From positions 62,001 through 126,000 of the forward strand of contig CAIOLM010000034.1 in the NCBI GenBank assembly GCA_903859205.1: 64,000 bases of DNA, written 5' to 3'. The position numbers and the translations under genes are program-made. The DNA is from an uncultured Microbacteriaceae bacterium (GTDB lineage Bacteria; Actinomycetota; Actinomycetes; Actinomycetales; Microbacteriaceae). Every line of letters begins with the position of its first letter. Positions within the stretch are counted from its first letter, which is position 1. Shown piece after piece: positions 8,429-18,304 of the stretch. The notes below the pieces were generated by a model. That model made no database searches, was not told the origin of the DNA, and saw only the letters and a list, made by a program, of their open reading frames with translations.

Positions 8429-8562
8429 CGCGCTACCTCTCATCCGGACTTTAACCGTCGGTGCTGGAATTCCACCAGCTCAACCTGTTGGCCTTCTTGC
8501 GAGGGCCGCTAGGGTCGCGGACTATAACCGCCGGTTCAGATTTACACTGACCCCGGAGCGCG
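8429..8562 (-). ncRNA. FMN riboswitch (RFN element)
   Basis: Read on the minus strand, the stretch contains the RFN hallmarks in the right order: CTCCGGGGTCAGTG near the 5' end, ACCGGCGGTTATAGTCCGCG, then GGTGGAATTCCAGCACCG, and CGACGGTTAAAGTCCGGATG followed by AGAG at the 3' end. The closing P1 stem pairs 8557-8562 (CGCGCT) with 8429-8434 (AGCGCG). It lies 113 nt upstream of ribD. RFN elements bind FMN and lower riboflavin operon expression when FMN is abundant. Confidence 0.95.
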
Positions 8563-8578
8563 TTGCTCTTACATAAAC

Positions 8579-8607
8579 ATTCTACGCCCGGAAATATTCC
8601 CTGACCA
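8579..8607 (-). promoter_or_regulatory. promoter of the riboflavin operon
   Basis: On the minus strand TGGTCA (8602-8607) and TAGAAT (8579-8584) are separated by 17 bp, placing transcription start near 8572, just before the RFN aptamer. The spacer holds a small inverted repeat, GGAA-TAT-TTCC (8590-8600), of unknown meaning. Confidence 0.6.
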
Positions 8608-8666
8608 CTTGGTTGTGCATCAATGTGAACCGAGTGCCTTGCACAAGCTCGGGAATAATGGGCGCT

Positions 8667-9398
8667 ATGGATGCCCAGACCGTCGTCGCCGACCTGCAGG
8701 CGCTTGCTGATCCGAGCCGCGCGGAGCACTCCGCACGCTTCTTCAAGACCGGGCCGGGGCAGTACGGCGAGGGCGACGTCTTCATGGGATTGACCGTGCC
8801 CAATACCCGAATCGTTGCCCGGAGATATCGAGACCTGCCGCGCGCTGATGTTGACGAGCTGTTGACCTCGCCCATTCACGAGGTGCGCCTGTGTGGGGTT
8901 GTGATTTTGACCGAGCAGTTCAAGAAGCTCAAGACGAGCCCTGACCGAATCGATGCATTCGATTACTACGTGGGGGCGGTTCAGGCCGGTTTCATCAACA
9001 ACTGGGACCTTATCGATGTGAGCGCACCCACCTTCGGCACGCTCCTCGTCGATCAAGGTCGCGTTGCCTCGTCGAACGCCAGCGGTGAACGGCTTTTGCG
9101 CAAACTCGCCGTCGCGGAATCGATGTGGGAGCGCCGCCTGGCCGTGCTGCTGACCTTCGCATTCATTCGGGCGAACCAGTTCGAGCTCACCCTCGCCATG
9201 GCCGACATGCTGCTAGGTGACAAACAAGATCTCATGCACAAAGCCATGGGGTGGATGCTGCGCGAGGTCGGAAAGCGTGATGCCGACGTGCTGCGTGACT
9301 ATCTCGCCGCTCACATCAGGGAGCTGCCGCGCACCACGCTTCGCTATGCCATTGAGAAGTTCGACGAGCGCGAGCGAAAGGCGTGGCTGGCGCGATAG
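8667..9398 (+). CDS. DNA alkylation repair protein, AlkD-like HEAT-repeat glycosylase
   Basis: A 243-residue alpha-helical protein of the AlkD family, which excises cationic alkylpurines from DNA by capturing distorted base pairs with HEAT-like repeats. The diagnostic stretch INNWDLIDVSAP (about 110-121) contains the Trp and Asp of the active cleft, and the C-terminus repeats Arg-rich helices (RTTLRYAIEKFDERERKAWL). I choose the ATG at 8667, since the longer reading from 8613 adds residues unlike the family and AATAAT lies 7 nt upstream of 8667 as a likely leaderless -10. An ATG at 8658 is also in frame. The gene stands alone, divergent from the riboflavin operon. Confidence 0.85.
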   Translation: MDAQTVVADLQALADPSRAEHSARFFKTGPGQYGEGDVFMGLTVPNTRIVARRYRDLPRADVDELLTSPIHEVRLCGVVILTEQFKKLKTSPDRIDAFDYYVGAVQAGFINNWDLIDVSAPTFGTLLVDQGRVASSNASGERLLRKLAVAESMWERRLAVLLTFAFIRANQFELTLAMADMLLGDKQDLMHKAMGWMLREVGKRDADVLRDYLAAHIRELPRTTLRYAIEKFDERERKAWLAR

Positions 9399-9515
9399 GT
9401 CGTATCGAGTCCCGCATGCCTTTTCACAGGGTGTTCATAGCTTTTTGCGACAAGTTGTATAGCAACCGTTCTTAGGTTCGTTTCATCCGCACCATTTCAT
9501 ATCGTTAGGTTTCTC

Positions 9516-11033
9516 ATGTTCTTCTCGTATTTGCGCCGCGAATTATCTGGCCGAAAGAAACAGACCATCATCGTGGCTACCGGTATGGCCCTTGCCATCG
9601 CACTGGTGATCATCGTCAACTCGGTTGCGTTGGGCGTGAAAAGCGCCCAGGCGAAGGTGCTTGAGTCGGTCTACGGGGTCGGTACCGACATCACGGTAAC
9701 TCTGACGCCGACGCCGCCCAAAGCCGGGGCCCTGCGTGGACAGCACTTCGATATCGGGGCCGCCGCAGGAACCAGAGCTGCTGGCTCTCAGAAGGTTTCG
9801 ACTTCGCGCTTGACCACTGGACCATTCTCATCAACACTTCCGTCAAGCAATCTCGCCACAATTCAGTCGACTGTGGGCGTGAAGGCGGCTGCCGCCACCC
9901 TCAAACTTGAGAACATTACTTTTAGTGGCGAACTCCCCGACCAGAACCGCACCATCACGATTCCGCAGGGTGCTCCCGGAATGCACCGAAGGATGCCCGG
10001 TGGCGATGGAGGAACTCAGGTCAAGGTCGGTCCCGACGGCGGAGCAGACGGCGCCGGCGGAAGCGCGTTCGACATCAAGAGTCTCTCTGTTCTCGGCGTG
10101 GACCCCGCAGGTGCGATTGTTGGTCCCCTCTCGAGCGTGACACTCACCGACGGAAAGGCGCTAAGCGCCGAAGATGCGGGCAAGTACAACGCTGTCGTTG
10201 ACGCAACCTACGCGACCAACAACTCACTCTCAGTCGGCAAGACAATCGACCTCGGCGGCAAGACCTTCACCGTCATCGGTCTTGTGACGAACTCCACTTC
10301 TGACTCGAGTAGCGCCTCAGATGTCTACATCCCCCTGGATGTTGCACAGACCCTCTCAGGCAATGCCAAAAAGGTAAGCACCATCTATGTTCAGGCGAAG
10401 GATTCGACGCAGATCGCGAGCGTGCAGAAGAGCATTCAGACCGCACTTGAAACGACAACGGTTAAGACTCAGGCCGACCTCGCCTCGAGTGTTTCGGGTT
10501 CACTCGGAACCGCGGCAACCCTGCTCGAGAACCTAGGGCTTTGGCTGTCGGTTGCCGTGCTGATTGCGGCCTTCTTGATCGCCATCTTGTTCACGACCTC
10601 GGGCGTGACCCGTCGTACGCGTGAATTCGGAACGCTCAAGGCCATCGGTTGGTCCAACGGACGCATCACGGGTCAGGTTGCCGGCGAATCGGTCGTGCAA
10701 GGCCTTATCGGCGGTCTCTTCGGAATCGTGCTTGGAGTCGTAGGAGTGATCATCATCAACGTGATTCACCCGGTTCTCTCGGGTACGGCATCGACCAGCA
10801 ACTTCCCCGTTCCTGGTGGAGGTCACGGCGCGCCCGCCGGCTTCGGGGGCGGACTGCCTCCTGGAATGAAGGCCGCCACGGCGACGACTGTCACCCTAGA
10901 TGCCCCGCTGACCTTCACCATCATCGCTCTGGCCGTTGGCTTGGCCATCGTCGGCGGCGTTCTGGCCGGAGCTTTCGGGGGATGGCGTGCCTCACGCCTG
11001 AGCCCGGCCGAAGCCCTGCGCAGCGTCAACTAA
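9516..11033 (+). CDS. ABC transporter permease, FtsX/MacB type
   Basis: A 505-residue permease: one membrane helix near residues 18-40, a large external region (about 45-340) of MacB periplasmic-core type, then three helices near 345-370, 400-430 and 465-490. The motif FTTSGVTRRTREFGTLKAIGW is the coupling region typical of FtsX-family permeases. Such proteins transmit ATP-driven motion to extracytoplasmic partners or export lipids, peptides or drugs. Two low-complexity Gly/Met/Pro-rich loops (about 150-180 and 430-450) are unusual. Its ATPase partner follows after 27 nt, so the two form one transporter. Confidence 0.88.
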   Translation: MFFSYLRRELSGRKKQTIIVATGMALAIALVIIVNSVALGVKSAQAKVLESVYGVGTDITVTLTPTPPKAGALRGQHFDIGAAAGTRAAGSQKVSTSRLTTGPFSSTLPSSNLATIQSTVGVKAAAATLKLENITFSGELPDQNRTITIPQGAPGMHRRMPGGDGGTQVKVGPDGGADGAGGSAFDIKSLSVLGVDPAGAIVGPLSSVTLTDGKALSAEDAGKYNAVVDATYATNNSLSVGKTIDLGGKTFTVIGLVTNSTSDSSSASDVYIPLDVAQTLSGNAKKVSTIYVQAKDSTQIASVQKSIQTALETTTVKTQADLASSVSGSLGTAATLLENLGLWLSVAVLIAAFLIAILFTTSGVTRRTREFGTLKAIGWSNGRITGQVAGESVVQGLIGGLFGIVLGVVGVIIINVIHPVLSGTASTSNFPVPGGGHGAPAGFGGGLPPGMKAATATTVTLDAPLTFTIIALAVGLAIVGGVLAGAFGGWRASRLSPAEALRSVN

Positions 11034-11060
11034 GAATTCGAAGAAAAGGACTTACACCTC

Positions 11061-13580
<2,520 letters not shown>

Positions 13581-13584
13581 GGCT

Positions 13585-14514
13585 TCAGTCTAGGTTTCTG
13601 CGCAGCACGCGGGTTGTGATGACTCGACGAGTTGCGATCCATGCGCTGTCTTCGAGCTCGTATCCCTTCTCGCGCATAGTGGTGGCAATCCAGGCGGCAG
13701 AAAAGAGATAAATGCGACTGGTGATGTTGAGCCATACGAGCACTCCGACAAACACTTCAATCGAGGCGAAGAGCGGGTTGGTGGTTGTTTCGCCGAGTGC
13801 GTATCCACCAATGAGCTTGACGACAGTCAGAGCGATGCCACCGACAACAGACCCGGGAATGAGATAGCGCAAAGGCACCGCAATACCACTCAGGATGCGC
13901 GTCGCCGCAGCAATCAACAGCACGTCGATGAACAGCAGAAAGATCAGAGTGATGACCTGAAAGAGAATCGCAATCTCGTTTCGGGAGGCGTCAAGCCCGA
14001 GGGAGGTCATCGCCCACGCGGTGAAGTTCACGATAACTACTGAGGCTGCGGCCGTGAGGAGAAGAATGACGCCGTAGCCGAGAGCTAGCGCGAGATCGAT
14101 GAGCTTGAGGACAACGATGTTCACTTTTGCGCGTGGGACACCGAAGATGTGGTGCATTGCGACCCGCGTGTACTCAAAGAGGTTGATTGCGGTGAAAAGC
14201 AAAATAACGGTTGCAAGAGCACCCGAGAACCCGAGGGCGCGCTCTTTGGTGAGGTCTTCTGGTTTGATGGCGCCGTTCGGACCGATGAGCCCGGGTATCT
14301 GGCCGTTGACGAAGTCGACGAAGGCCTGAACGAGTTCGGGATGACTGCTCAGAACGATGCCTGCCGCCGCGAACACAATCCATATGGCCGCGAAGATGGC
14401 GAAGAACCCTTGGAACGACATTCCTGCCGCGGCGAGGTTGCCGCCGTTGACCGAGTACGACCGGTAGACCCGGTAGGGCTTCAGTCGCTGCGCCCATGCC
14501 AACGCGTTCTTCAC
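13585..14514 (-). CDS. YihY/BrkB family inner membrane protein
   Basis: A 309-residue membrane protein with about six predicted helices starting near residue 25 (LAAAGMSFQGFFAIFAAIW matches the YihY/BrkB opening). Family members were once annotated as RNase BN; their true function is unclear. GTG is used as start, supported by TAGGAT 6 nt upstream. The gene overlaps the glycosyltransferase gene upstream by 4 nt and ends 4 nt from the xth start. Confidence 0.85.
   Translation of the reverse strand: MKNALAWAQRLKPYRVYRSYSVNGGNLAAAGMSFQGFFAIFAAIWIVFAAAGIVLSSHPELVQAFVDFVNGQIPGLIGPNGAIKPEDLTKERALGFSGALATVILLFTAINLFEYTRVAMHHIFGVPRAKVNIVVLKLIDLALALGYGVILLLTAAASVVIVNFTAWAMTSLGLDASRNEIAILFQVITLIFLLFIDVLLIAAATRILSGIAVPLRYLIPGSVVGGIALTVVKLIGGYALGETTTNPLFASIEVFVGVLVWLNITSRIYLFSAAWIATTMREKGYELEDSAWIATRRVITTRVLRRNLD
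13587..13592 (-). promoter_or_regulatory. -10 hexamer TAGACT, leaderless start of xth
   Basis: TAGACT is 6 nt before the xth ATG and lies within the 3' end of the upstream yihY coding region; the same hexamer precedes trpS. Confidence 0.55.
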
Positions 14515-15701
14515 GTGCTCATCCTATGAGCGAGCGCAGCGTCAAGAATGGGAACAATCTGGCGTCGAGCGGCCTGTTCAGAGAAGTGAGCTTGCGCAAA
14601 GGCGAAACCGCGCTCGGCCTGGGCGCGCAGTGTCTCGGGGTGGGTGATTAAGGCAACGAGGGTCTCGTAAATCTGTGAACTTGGCGTGCGGATCCACGCC
14701 GCGTCGCTTCCGGCCGGAAGGCCGGCCTCAAGTGATTCGCTCGCGCTGGTGAGCATCACGCACCCACGGGCCAGCGCCTCGACTCCGAACACTCCCGGTG
14801 TGTAGCTGAAAAAGTTGTTCAGAACGATGTGCGCTCGATCGAGTTCTCTCAGTACGCGCGCATTGCTGGTCTCTGTCAGCTCGGTGTAATCAAACTCGTA
14901 TCCTTCTGCGCGCAGACGAGCGATTGCTTGGCTCACTTCTGCAGTGCCCTTGAGAAGAGGTGACGACGGGGCATGAACGATTCGAAGGGGCTCCGCGCGC
15001 TCGAACTTCGTGAAGTCCGCCACGAAATCATCGTCGGGGAAGGCGTACACGGTCGGGTGAAAAGTCGGCTCGAGGTAGGAAGCCTGGGCGCTAGCAAGAC
15101 TGAACACCGCATCAGAATTGGCGTTGATGACTCGGGCGAGCTCCCTTTTAGAGTCCTCGTACTCCGGCGTTGCCATCCATGGATAGGCCCGGCCCAGAAT
15201 GCCACCAACATGAACGCAACCGCGGTCCAGCTCAATCTCAACTGACATTGCTGTAGACCGGATGTCGGTGCCCGTCAGAAAGCAGGCGATCGCCAGACCC
15301 TTGCGACGCACAAAGTTCATCTCCCACGCGCGTTGGTCAATCGACGACACCAGATACCCCAAAGCTCCTACGTAGAGGATGCCTTCAGCGCGGTGGAGAC
15401 TCTGTCCCAGCCACCACGGGCCGACCACCAGCGCCAGGGCATTTGCCCGTCTTTTCGAGGTGATCGCGGGTAGCTGGCGGTCATATTTGCGTGGGTAGTA
15501 TTTGTTGGCGTAGAGAACCGTTGATCGAGCACCAGGAATCGTGCGGGTGAGGTTCCATACCAAGCTTGAAATCTCAGCGGCCCCGACCTCCCATGAAACG
15601 TTGGTCACGCCTCTCACGGTGACCCTGTGTAGGGCATAACTCAGGAGAAGAATTACCTTTTGAACACTCCAGACAGCGTGCCACAGGGCCAGATTCTTCA
15701 C
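14511..15701 (-). CDS. glycosyltransferase-like protein (GT4/GT-B fold)
   Basis: A 396-residue protein whose C-terminal half looks like a GT-B glycosyltransferase: LRIVHAPSSPLLKGTAEV, a donor-side segment with FSYTPGVFGVEALARGCV and a C-terminal helical tail. The N-terminal half, with LYANKYYPRKYDRQLP, is not familiar to me. No signal peptide or clear membrane helix. Acceptor and donor are unknown; cell-surface polysaccharide synthesis is a reasonable guess. It is divergent from an ATP-grasp gene whose start codon is only 17 bp away, suggesting a joint task. GTG start is supported by TAACCT 7 nt upstream. Confidence 0.7.
   Translation of the reverse strand: MKNLALWHAVWSVQKVILLLSYALHRVTVRGVTNVSWEVGAAEISSLVWNLTRTIPGARSTVLYANKYYPRKYDRQLPAITSKRRANALALVVGPWWLGQSLHRAEGILYVGALGYLVSSIDQRAWEMNFVRRKGLAIACFLTGTDIRSTAMSVEIELDRGCVHVGGILGRAYPWMATPEYEDSKRELARVINANSDAVFSLASAQASYLEPTFHPTVYAFPDDDFVADFTKFERAEPLRIVHAPSSPLLKGTAEVSQAIARLRAEGYEFDYTELTETSNARVLRELDRAHIVLNNFFSYTPGVFGVEALARGCVMLTSASESLEAGLPAGSDAAWIRTPSSQIYETLVALITHPETLRAQAERGFAFAQAHFSEQAARRQIVPILDAALAHRMST
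14521..14526 (-). promoter_or_regulatory. -10 hexamer TAGGAT, leaderless start of yihY gene
   Basis: TAGGAT on the minus strand is 6 nt before the GTG start codon, inside the 3' end of the upstream glycosyltransferase gene. Confidence 0.5.
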
Positions 15702-15708
15702 AGTCGTC

Positions 15709-15714
15709 AGGTTA
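15709..15714 (-). promoter_or_regulatory. -10 hexamer TAACCT, leaderless start of glycosyltransferase gene
   Basis: TAACCT on the minus strand is 7 nt before the GTG at 15701 and fills most of the 17-bp gap to the divergent ATP-grasp gene. Confidence 0.5.
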
Positions 15715-15718
15715 GCGC

Positions 15719-16921
15719 ATGAGAATTGTGATCCTCGGGGTCGAAGATCTTCTCTGGCGCCTTCCTGAAACCCTTGCCGGCGCGCATACCGAGGTCATCG
15801 TTGTGGGTCCGCCCGGCTCGTTTCTTCGCAACAGTGATTTTGTGAGTTCCTTCATCGCGCTGACTCCTGTGAAGCCTGCTGATGGTTGGTACTCGACCGT
15901 TGTTCACCATGCACGCATGTTGGCTCAACTGGATGCCGACTGGTACTTCCTCGGGTCGGACGGGCTGGCCGCTGCGATAGCTCAGTCTGACTTGCCTGTT
16001 GATATTAAGTTGCGACTCTTGCCCACACGCGGCGTTGACGGTCTGGCGTTAATGGGTTCGAAGGTCGGCCTGGCCGAGACGATGGTTTCAGCCGGCCTTG
16101 ACAAGCCCAAAACCGTCGTCATCGAGAAACCGCATTTACTGGCGCCCGTTCTCAGGTCAAGTTCCCTTCCGGTCATGGTCAAAGCGAACATTGGGCGGGG
16201 TGGAACCGGCGTCGTTCGGCTCACAAGCGCCGAGGATGCAGACATTCCCGAGACGTGGTTTCCGGTCGTGGTTCAGGATTTCATCGCGGGTCGAACAATC
16301 TCGGTCGAGGCCCTGTTCATGGACGGCCGGCTGCTCGGGTGGCTCTACTCCGAAGCCCTTGCCTACTCAGCCCCCAATGGACCTTCCTCGATTCGACGAT
16401 TCGTCGACCCGCCTTCTCGTGATTTTGAGACCCTTCTCAACCGGGTCGGAGCGAAAGCCAAGTTGGAGGGCTTTTTCAATTGCAGCCTGATGTGGAATGA
16501 ATCAAAGGGGTCGCACTTTTTATTCGAGGTAGACCCGCGACCGAATGCATGGTTCCAGTTCGGCCCTCAGCTCGGCGTCGATTGGGCCGCACTGATGAGG
16601 GGAGAGGACGTTCCTCATTCGCCGGTTCTTCCTCACCGCGGCACGGTGATTCACCTCTACCCGCGGTCTGTTTCAAGTGCTTGGCGCAGAAACCAGCCAT
16701 GGCGCGTTCTTCCCTGGGTCCTTCGAGTGCCAGGTACGTACGCGGCGAGAAATTGGCGAGACTCGAGCGTCAACGAGCGTGAGCGCATGCTGGTGCGCCG
16801 GTCGATGCGTCACTCTCTTTTGCGCATCCCCATTGCCGCGTATCGCCGCCTTCCCGACGACGTGCGCCACCGAATTCAGCGCTCAAGGTTTGCTGGCATC
16901 CTGCGAAAAATCTCAGGATGA
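15719..16921 (+). CDS. ATP-grasp enzyme of unknown substrate
   Basis: A 400-residue ATP-grasp protein. The N-terminal about 110 residues form a pre-ATP-grasp domain; the central ATP-binding part has VMVKANIGRGGTGVVRL (about 152-168), VVVQDFIAGRTISVEALF and the magnesium-binding FLFEVDPRPNAWFQFG (about 265-280). Such enzymes ligate a carboxylate, through an acyl phosphate, to an amine or thiol. The C-terminal about 100 basic residues have no family I recognise. The divergent glycosyltransferase suggests modification of a cell-surface glycan or small metabolite, but the substrate cannot be named. Confidence 0.75.
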   Translation: MRIVILGVEDLLWRLPETLAGAHTEVIVVGPPGSFLRNSDFVSSFIALTPVKPADGWYSTVVHHARMLAQLDADWYFLGSDGLAAAIAQSDLPVDIKLRLLPTRGVDGLALMGSKVGLAETMVSAGLDKPKTVVIEKPHLLAPVLRSSSLPVMVKANIGRGGTGVVRLTSAEDADIPETWFPVVVQDFIAGRTISVEALFMDGRLLGWLYSEALAYSAPNGPSSIRRFVDPPSRDFETLLNRVGAKAKLEGFFNCSLMWNESKGSHFLFEVDPRPNAWFQFGPQLGVDWAALMRGEDVPHSPVLPHRGTVIHLYPRSVSSAWRRNQPWRVLPWVLRVPGTYAARNWRDSSVNERERMLVRRSMRHSLLRIPIAAYRRLPDDVRHRIQRSRFAGILRKISG

Positions 16922-16951
16922 AGTGATCACGTCGGGAGCCCGCGTTAGCGA

Positions 16952-17227
16952 TTACTCGGCGTCGAGGTCAGACGAGAGCATCGTTGCGAGTTCGTCGGCA
17001 ACCCTCTGGGTGTCATCGCCTTCGACAGAGAGAACGAGCTCTTGCCCGTGGCCGACGGCGAGTGCGAGAACCGAGAGGATGCTCGCTCCGTCTGCACTCT
17101 CGCCCGAGGGCTTCGTGATGGTCACAGTGTGCCCACTCGCACCCACTGCCTGAACGAACAGGCTCGCGGGGCGAGCGTGCAAGCCCACTCGTGAGCCGAC
17201 GATGACGGTTCGGGACGCCTGTGTCAC
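16952..17227 (-). CDS. ptsH: phosphocarrier protein HPr
   Basis: A 91-residue HPr of the phosphotransferase system. The phosphorylated His17 lies in VGLHARPASLF, and Ser49 in ADGASILSV matches the regulatory serine position. It takes phosphate from EI and passes it to EIIA. It is the last gene of the minus-strand set EIIA-EIIB-HPr, with EI encoded divergently. The start is GTG (GTG-ACA-CAG). The gap after EIIB is 33 nt, too short for an EIIC gene. Confidence 0.95.
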   Translation of the reverse strand: MTQASRTVIVGSRVGLHARPASLFVQAVGASGHTVTITKPSGESADGASILSVLALAVGHGQELVLSVEGDDTQRVADELATMLSSDLDAE

Positions 17228-17260
17228 GGGGCTCCTTTGAGCGCAGATAAGGGGGAAACG

Positions 17261-17689
17261 TTAGCCGAAGAGTTTCTTGAAGAAGCCCGGCTTCTTCTCT
17301 CCGTTGAGCGCAGTCGCTTCGGTTGCCTTCGTCCAGACGCCGTTGCTCGGCGCCTTACCCTGTTCAACGACGACGAGGGTCTTGCCTTGTGCGGCGAGCA
17401 CTGCTGAGTCAATCACGCTGTCGGCGTCAGCCAGTGCCTGCGAAACGCTGGCCGAAACGAACGGCTTGCCATTGAAACGACTGAGATTCTTGATTTCGAG
17501 GTCGCACGCAAAGATGACAAAGTCGGCTGCGTCAATGGTTGATTGAGCCATCGGGGTTGACCCCGCAGAGCCTTGGGTCTCGACGGTCATCTCGTGACCG
17601 GCCTTTTTCGCGGCTTGCTCAAGCGCCTCGGCAGCCATGTAGGTGTGAGCGATGCCCGTGATGCAGGAGGTGACGGCAACAATCTTCAT
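17261..17689 (-). CDS. PTS fructose-type EIIB domain, stand-alone
   Basis: A 142-residue EIIB of the fructose class. Cys9 in VTSCITGIAHTYMAAEAL is the phosphorylated residue, and VETQGSAGS follows as in FruA-type EIIB. In fructose permeases an EIIC membrane domain follows EIIB; here the protein stops after an Ala/Lys/Phe-rich tail (GEKKPGFFKKLFG) that could be amphipathic or the remnant of the linker to EIIC. It overlaps the EIIA gene by 4 nt. With no EIIC nearby, it may pass phosphate to an unlinked permease or serve regulation. Confidence 0.9.
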   Translation of the reverse strand: MKIVAVTSCITGIAHTYMAAEALEQAAKKAGHEMTVETQGSAGSTPMAQSTIDAADFVIFACDLEIKNLSRFNGKPFVSASVSQALADADSVIDSAVLAAQGKTLVVVEQGKAPSNGVWTKATEATALNGEKKPGFFKKLFG

Positions 17690-18144
17690 ACGTGCACCTC
17701 TCGCTCGATGATGCTGACGACCTCATCTGCGGAGCTCGCGTCACGAAGCTCGGCTCGGAACTCCTCGCGGACAAGCTTGCGTGCAAGTGCGGCGAGAATG
17801 TGCAAGTGGTGGTCATCTGCTCCGGCCGGGGCCGCAATCAAGAAAATCAAAGTGGCGGGGCCATCTTCTGCGCCGAAGTCAACGCCCTCGGGACTCAGGC
17901 CGATGGCGACCGACGGGACGGTGACGAACTCAGAACGGGCATGCGGGATGCCAATGCCAAAGGGAAGACCAGTCTTCATCTGCTCTTCGCGAGCGCGCAC
18001 ATCCTCGAGAAAACCCTCGATCTCTGTCACGCGGCCATCAGCGACGAGGAGCTCGGCAAGCTGGCGCGTGGCGTCTTCTTTATCGCGTGCTGTGAGTCCG
18101 GTGAGCACCAGATTGGAGGAAGTCAGAGCATTCTGCGCTGCCAT
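17686..18144 (-). CDS. PTS fructose/mannitol-type EIIA (PTS-EIIA type 2)
   Basis: A 152-residue EIIA type 2 domain, the acceptor of phosphate from HPr. The phospho-accepting His68 lies in GIGIPHARS, preceded by REEQMKTGLPFG as in the fructose/mannitol family. The domain is present over its whole length and ends in FRAELRDASSADEVVSIIE. A ribosome binding site (AGAGGGA) precedes the ATG. It overlaps EIIB by 4 nt and is divergent from ptsI; the two share the 160-nt region 18145-18304. Confidence 0.92.
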   Translation of the reverse strand: MAAQNALTSSNLVLTGLTARDKEDATRQLAELLVADGRVTEIEGFLEDVRAREEQMKTGLPFGIGIPHARSEFVTVPSVAIGLSPEGVDFGAEDGPATLIFLIAAPAGADDHHLHILAALARKLVREEFRAELRDASSADEVVSIIEREVHV

Positions 18145-18304
18145 GGATTCGGTCCCTCTTTTGCTGCGGAGTTCGGATGACGTGATGTCATCTCCTCGTC
18201 AAGAGTAGCGGTATCGGACACCAGCCCTGGCGTGCGTCTGGGCTTGCTCTTCAACGTACGCGGGCAATCCTCGATATCGTGAGGGTGGGATTGAGGAGAC
18301 TGAG

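Noticed and set aside
8451-9056. 201-codon minus-strand frame across the ribD leader
   Set aside because: It overlaps the FMN riboswitch aptamer and is antisense to the AlkD-like gene; the RNA element explains the conservation.
17261-17689. EIIB as a frameshifted or truncated EIIB-EIIC gene
   Set aside because: After the EIIB stop only 33 nt remain before HPr, and no reading frame encodes hydrophobic EIIC segments, so EIIC is absent rather than shifted out of frame.
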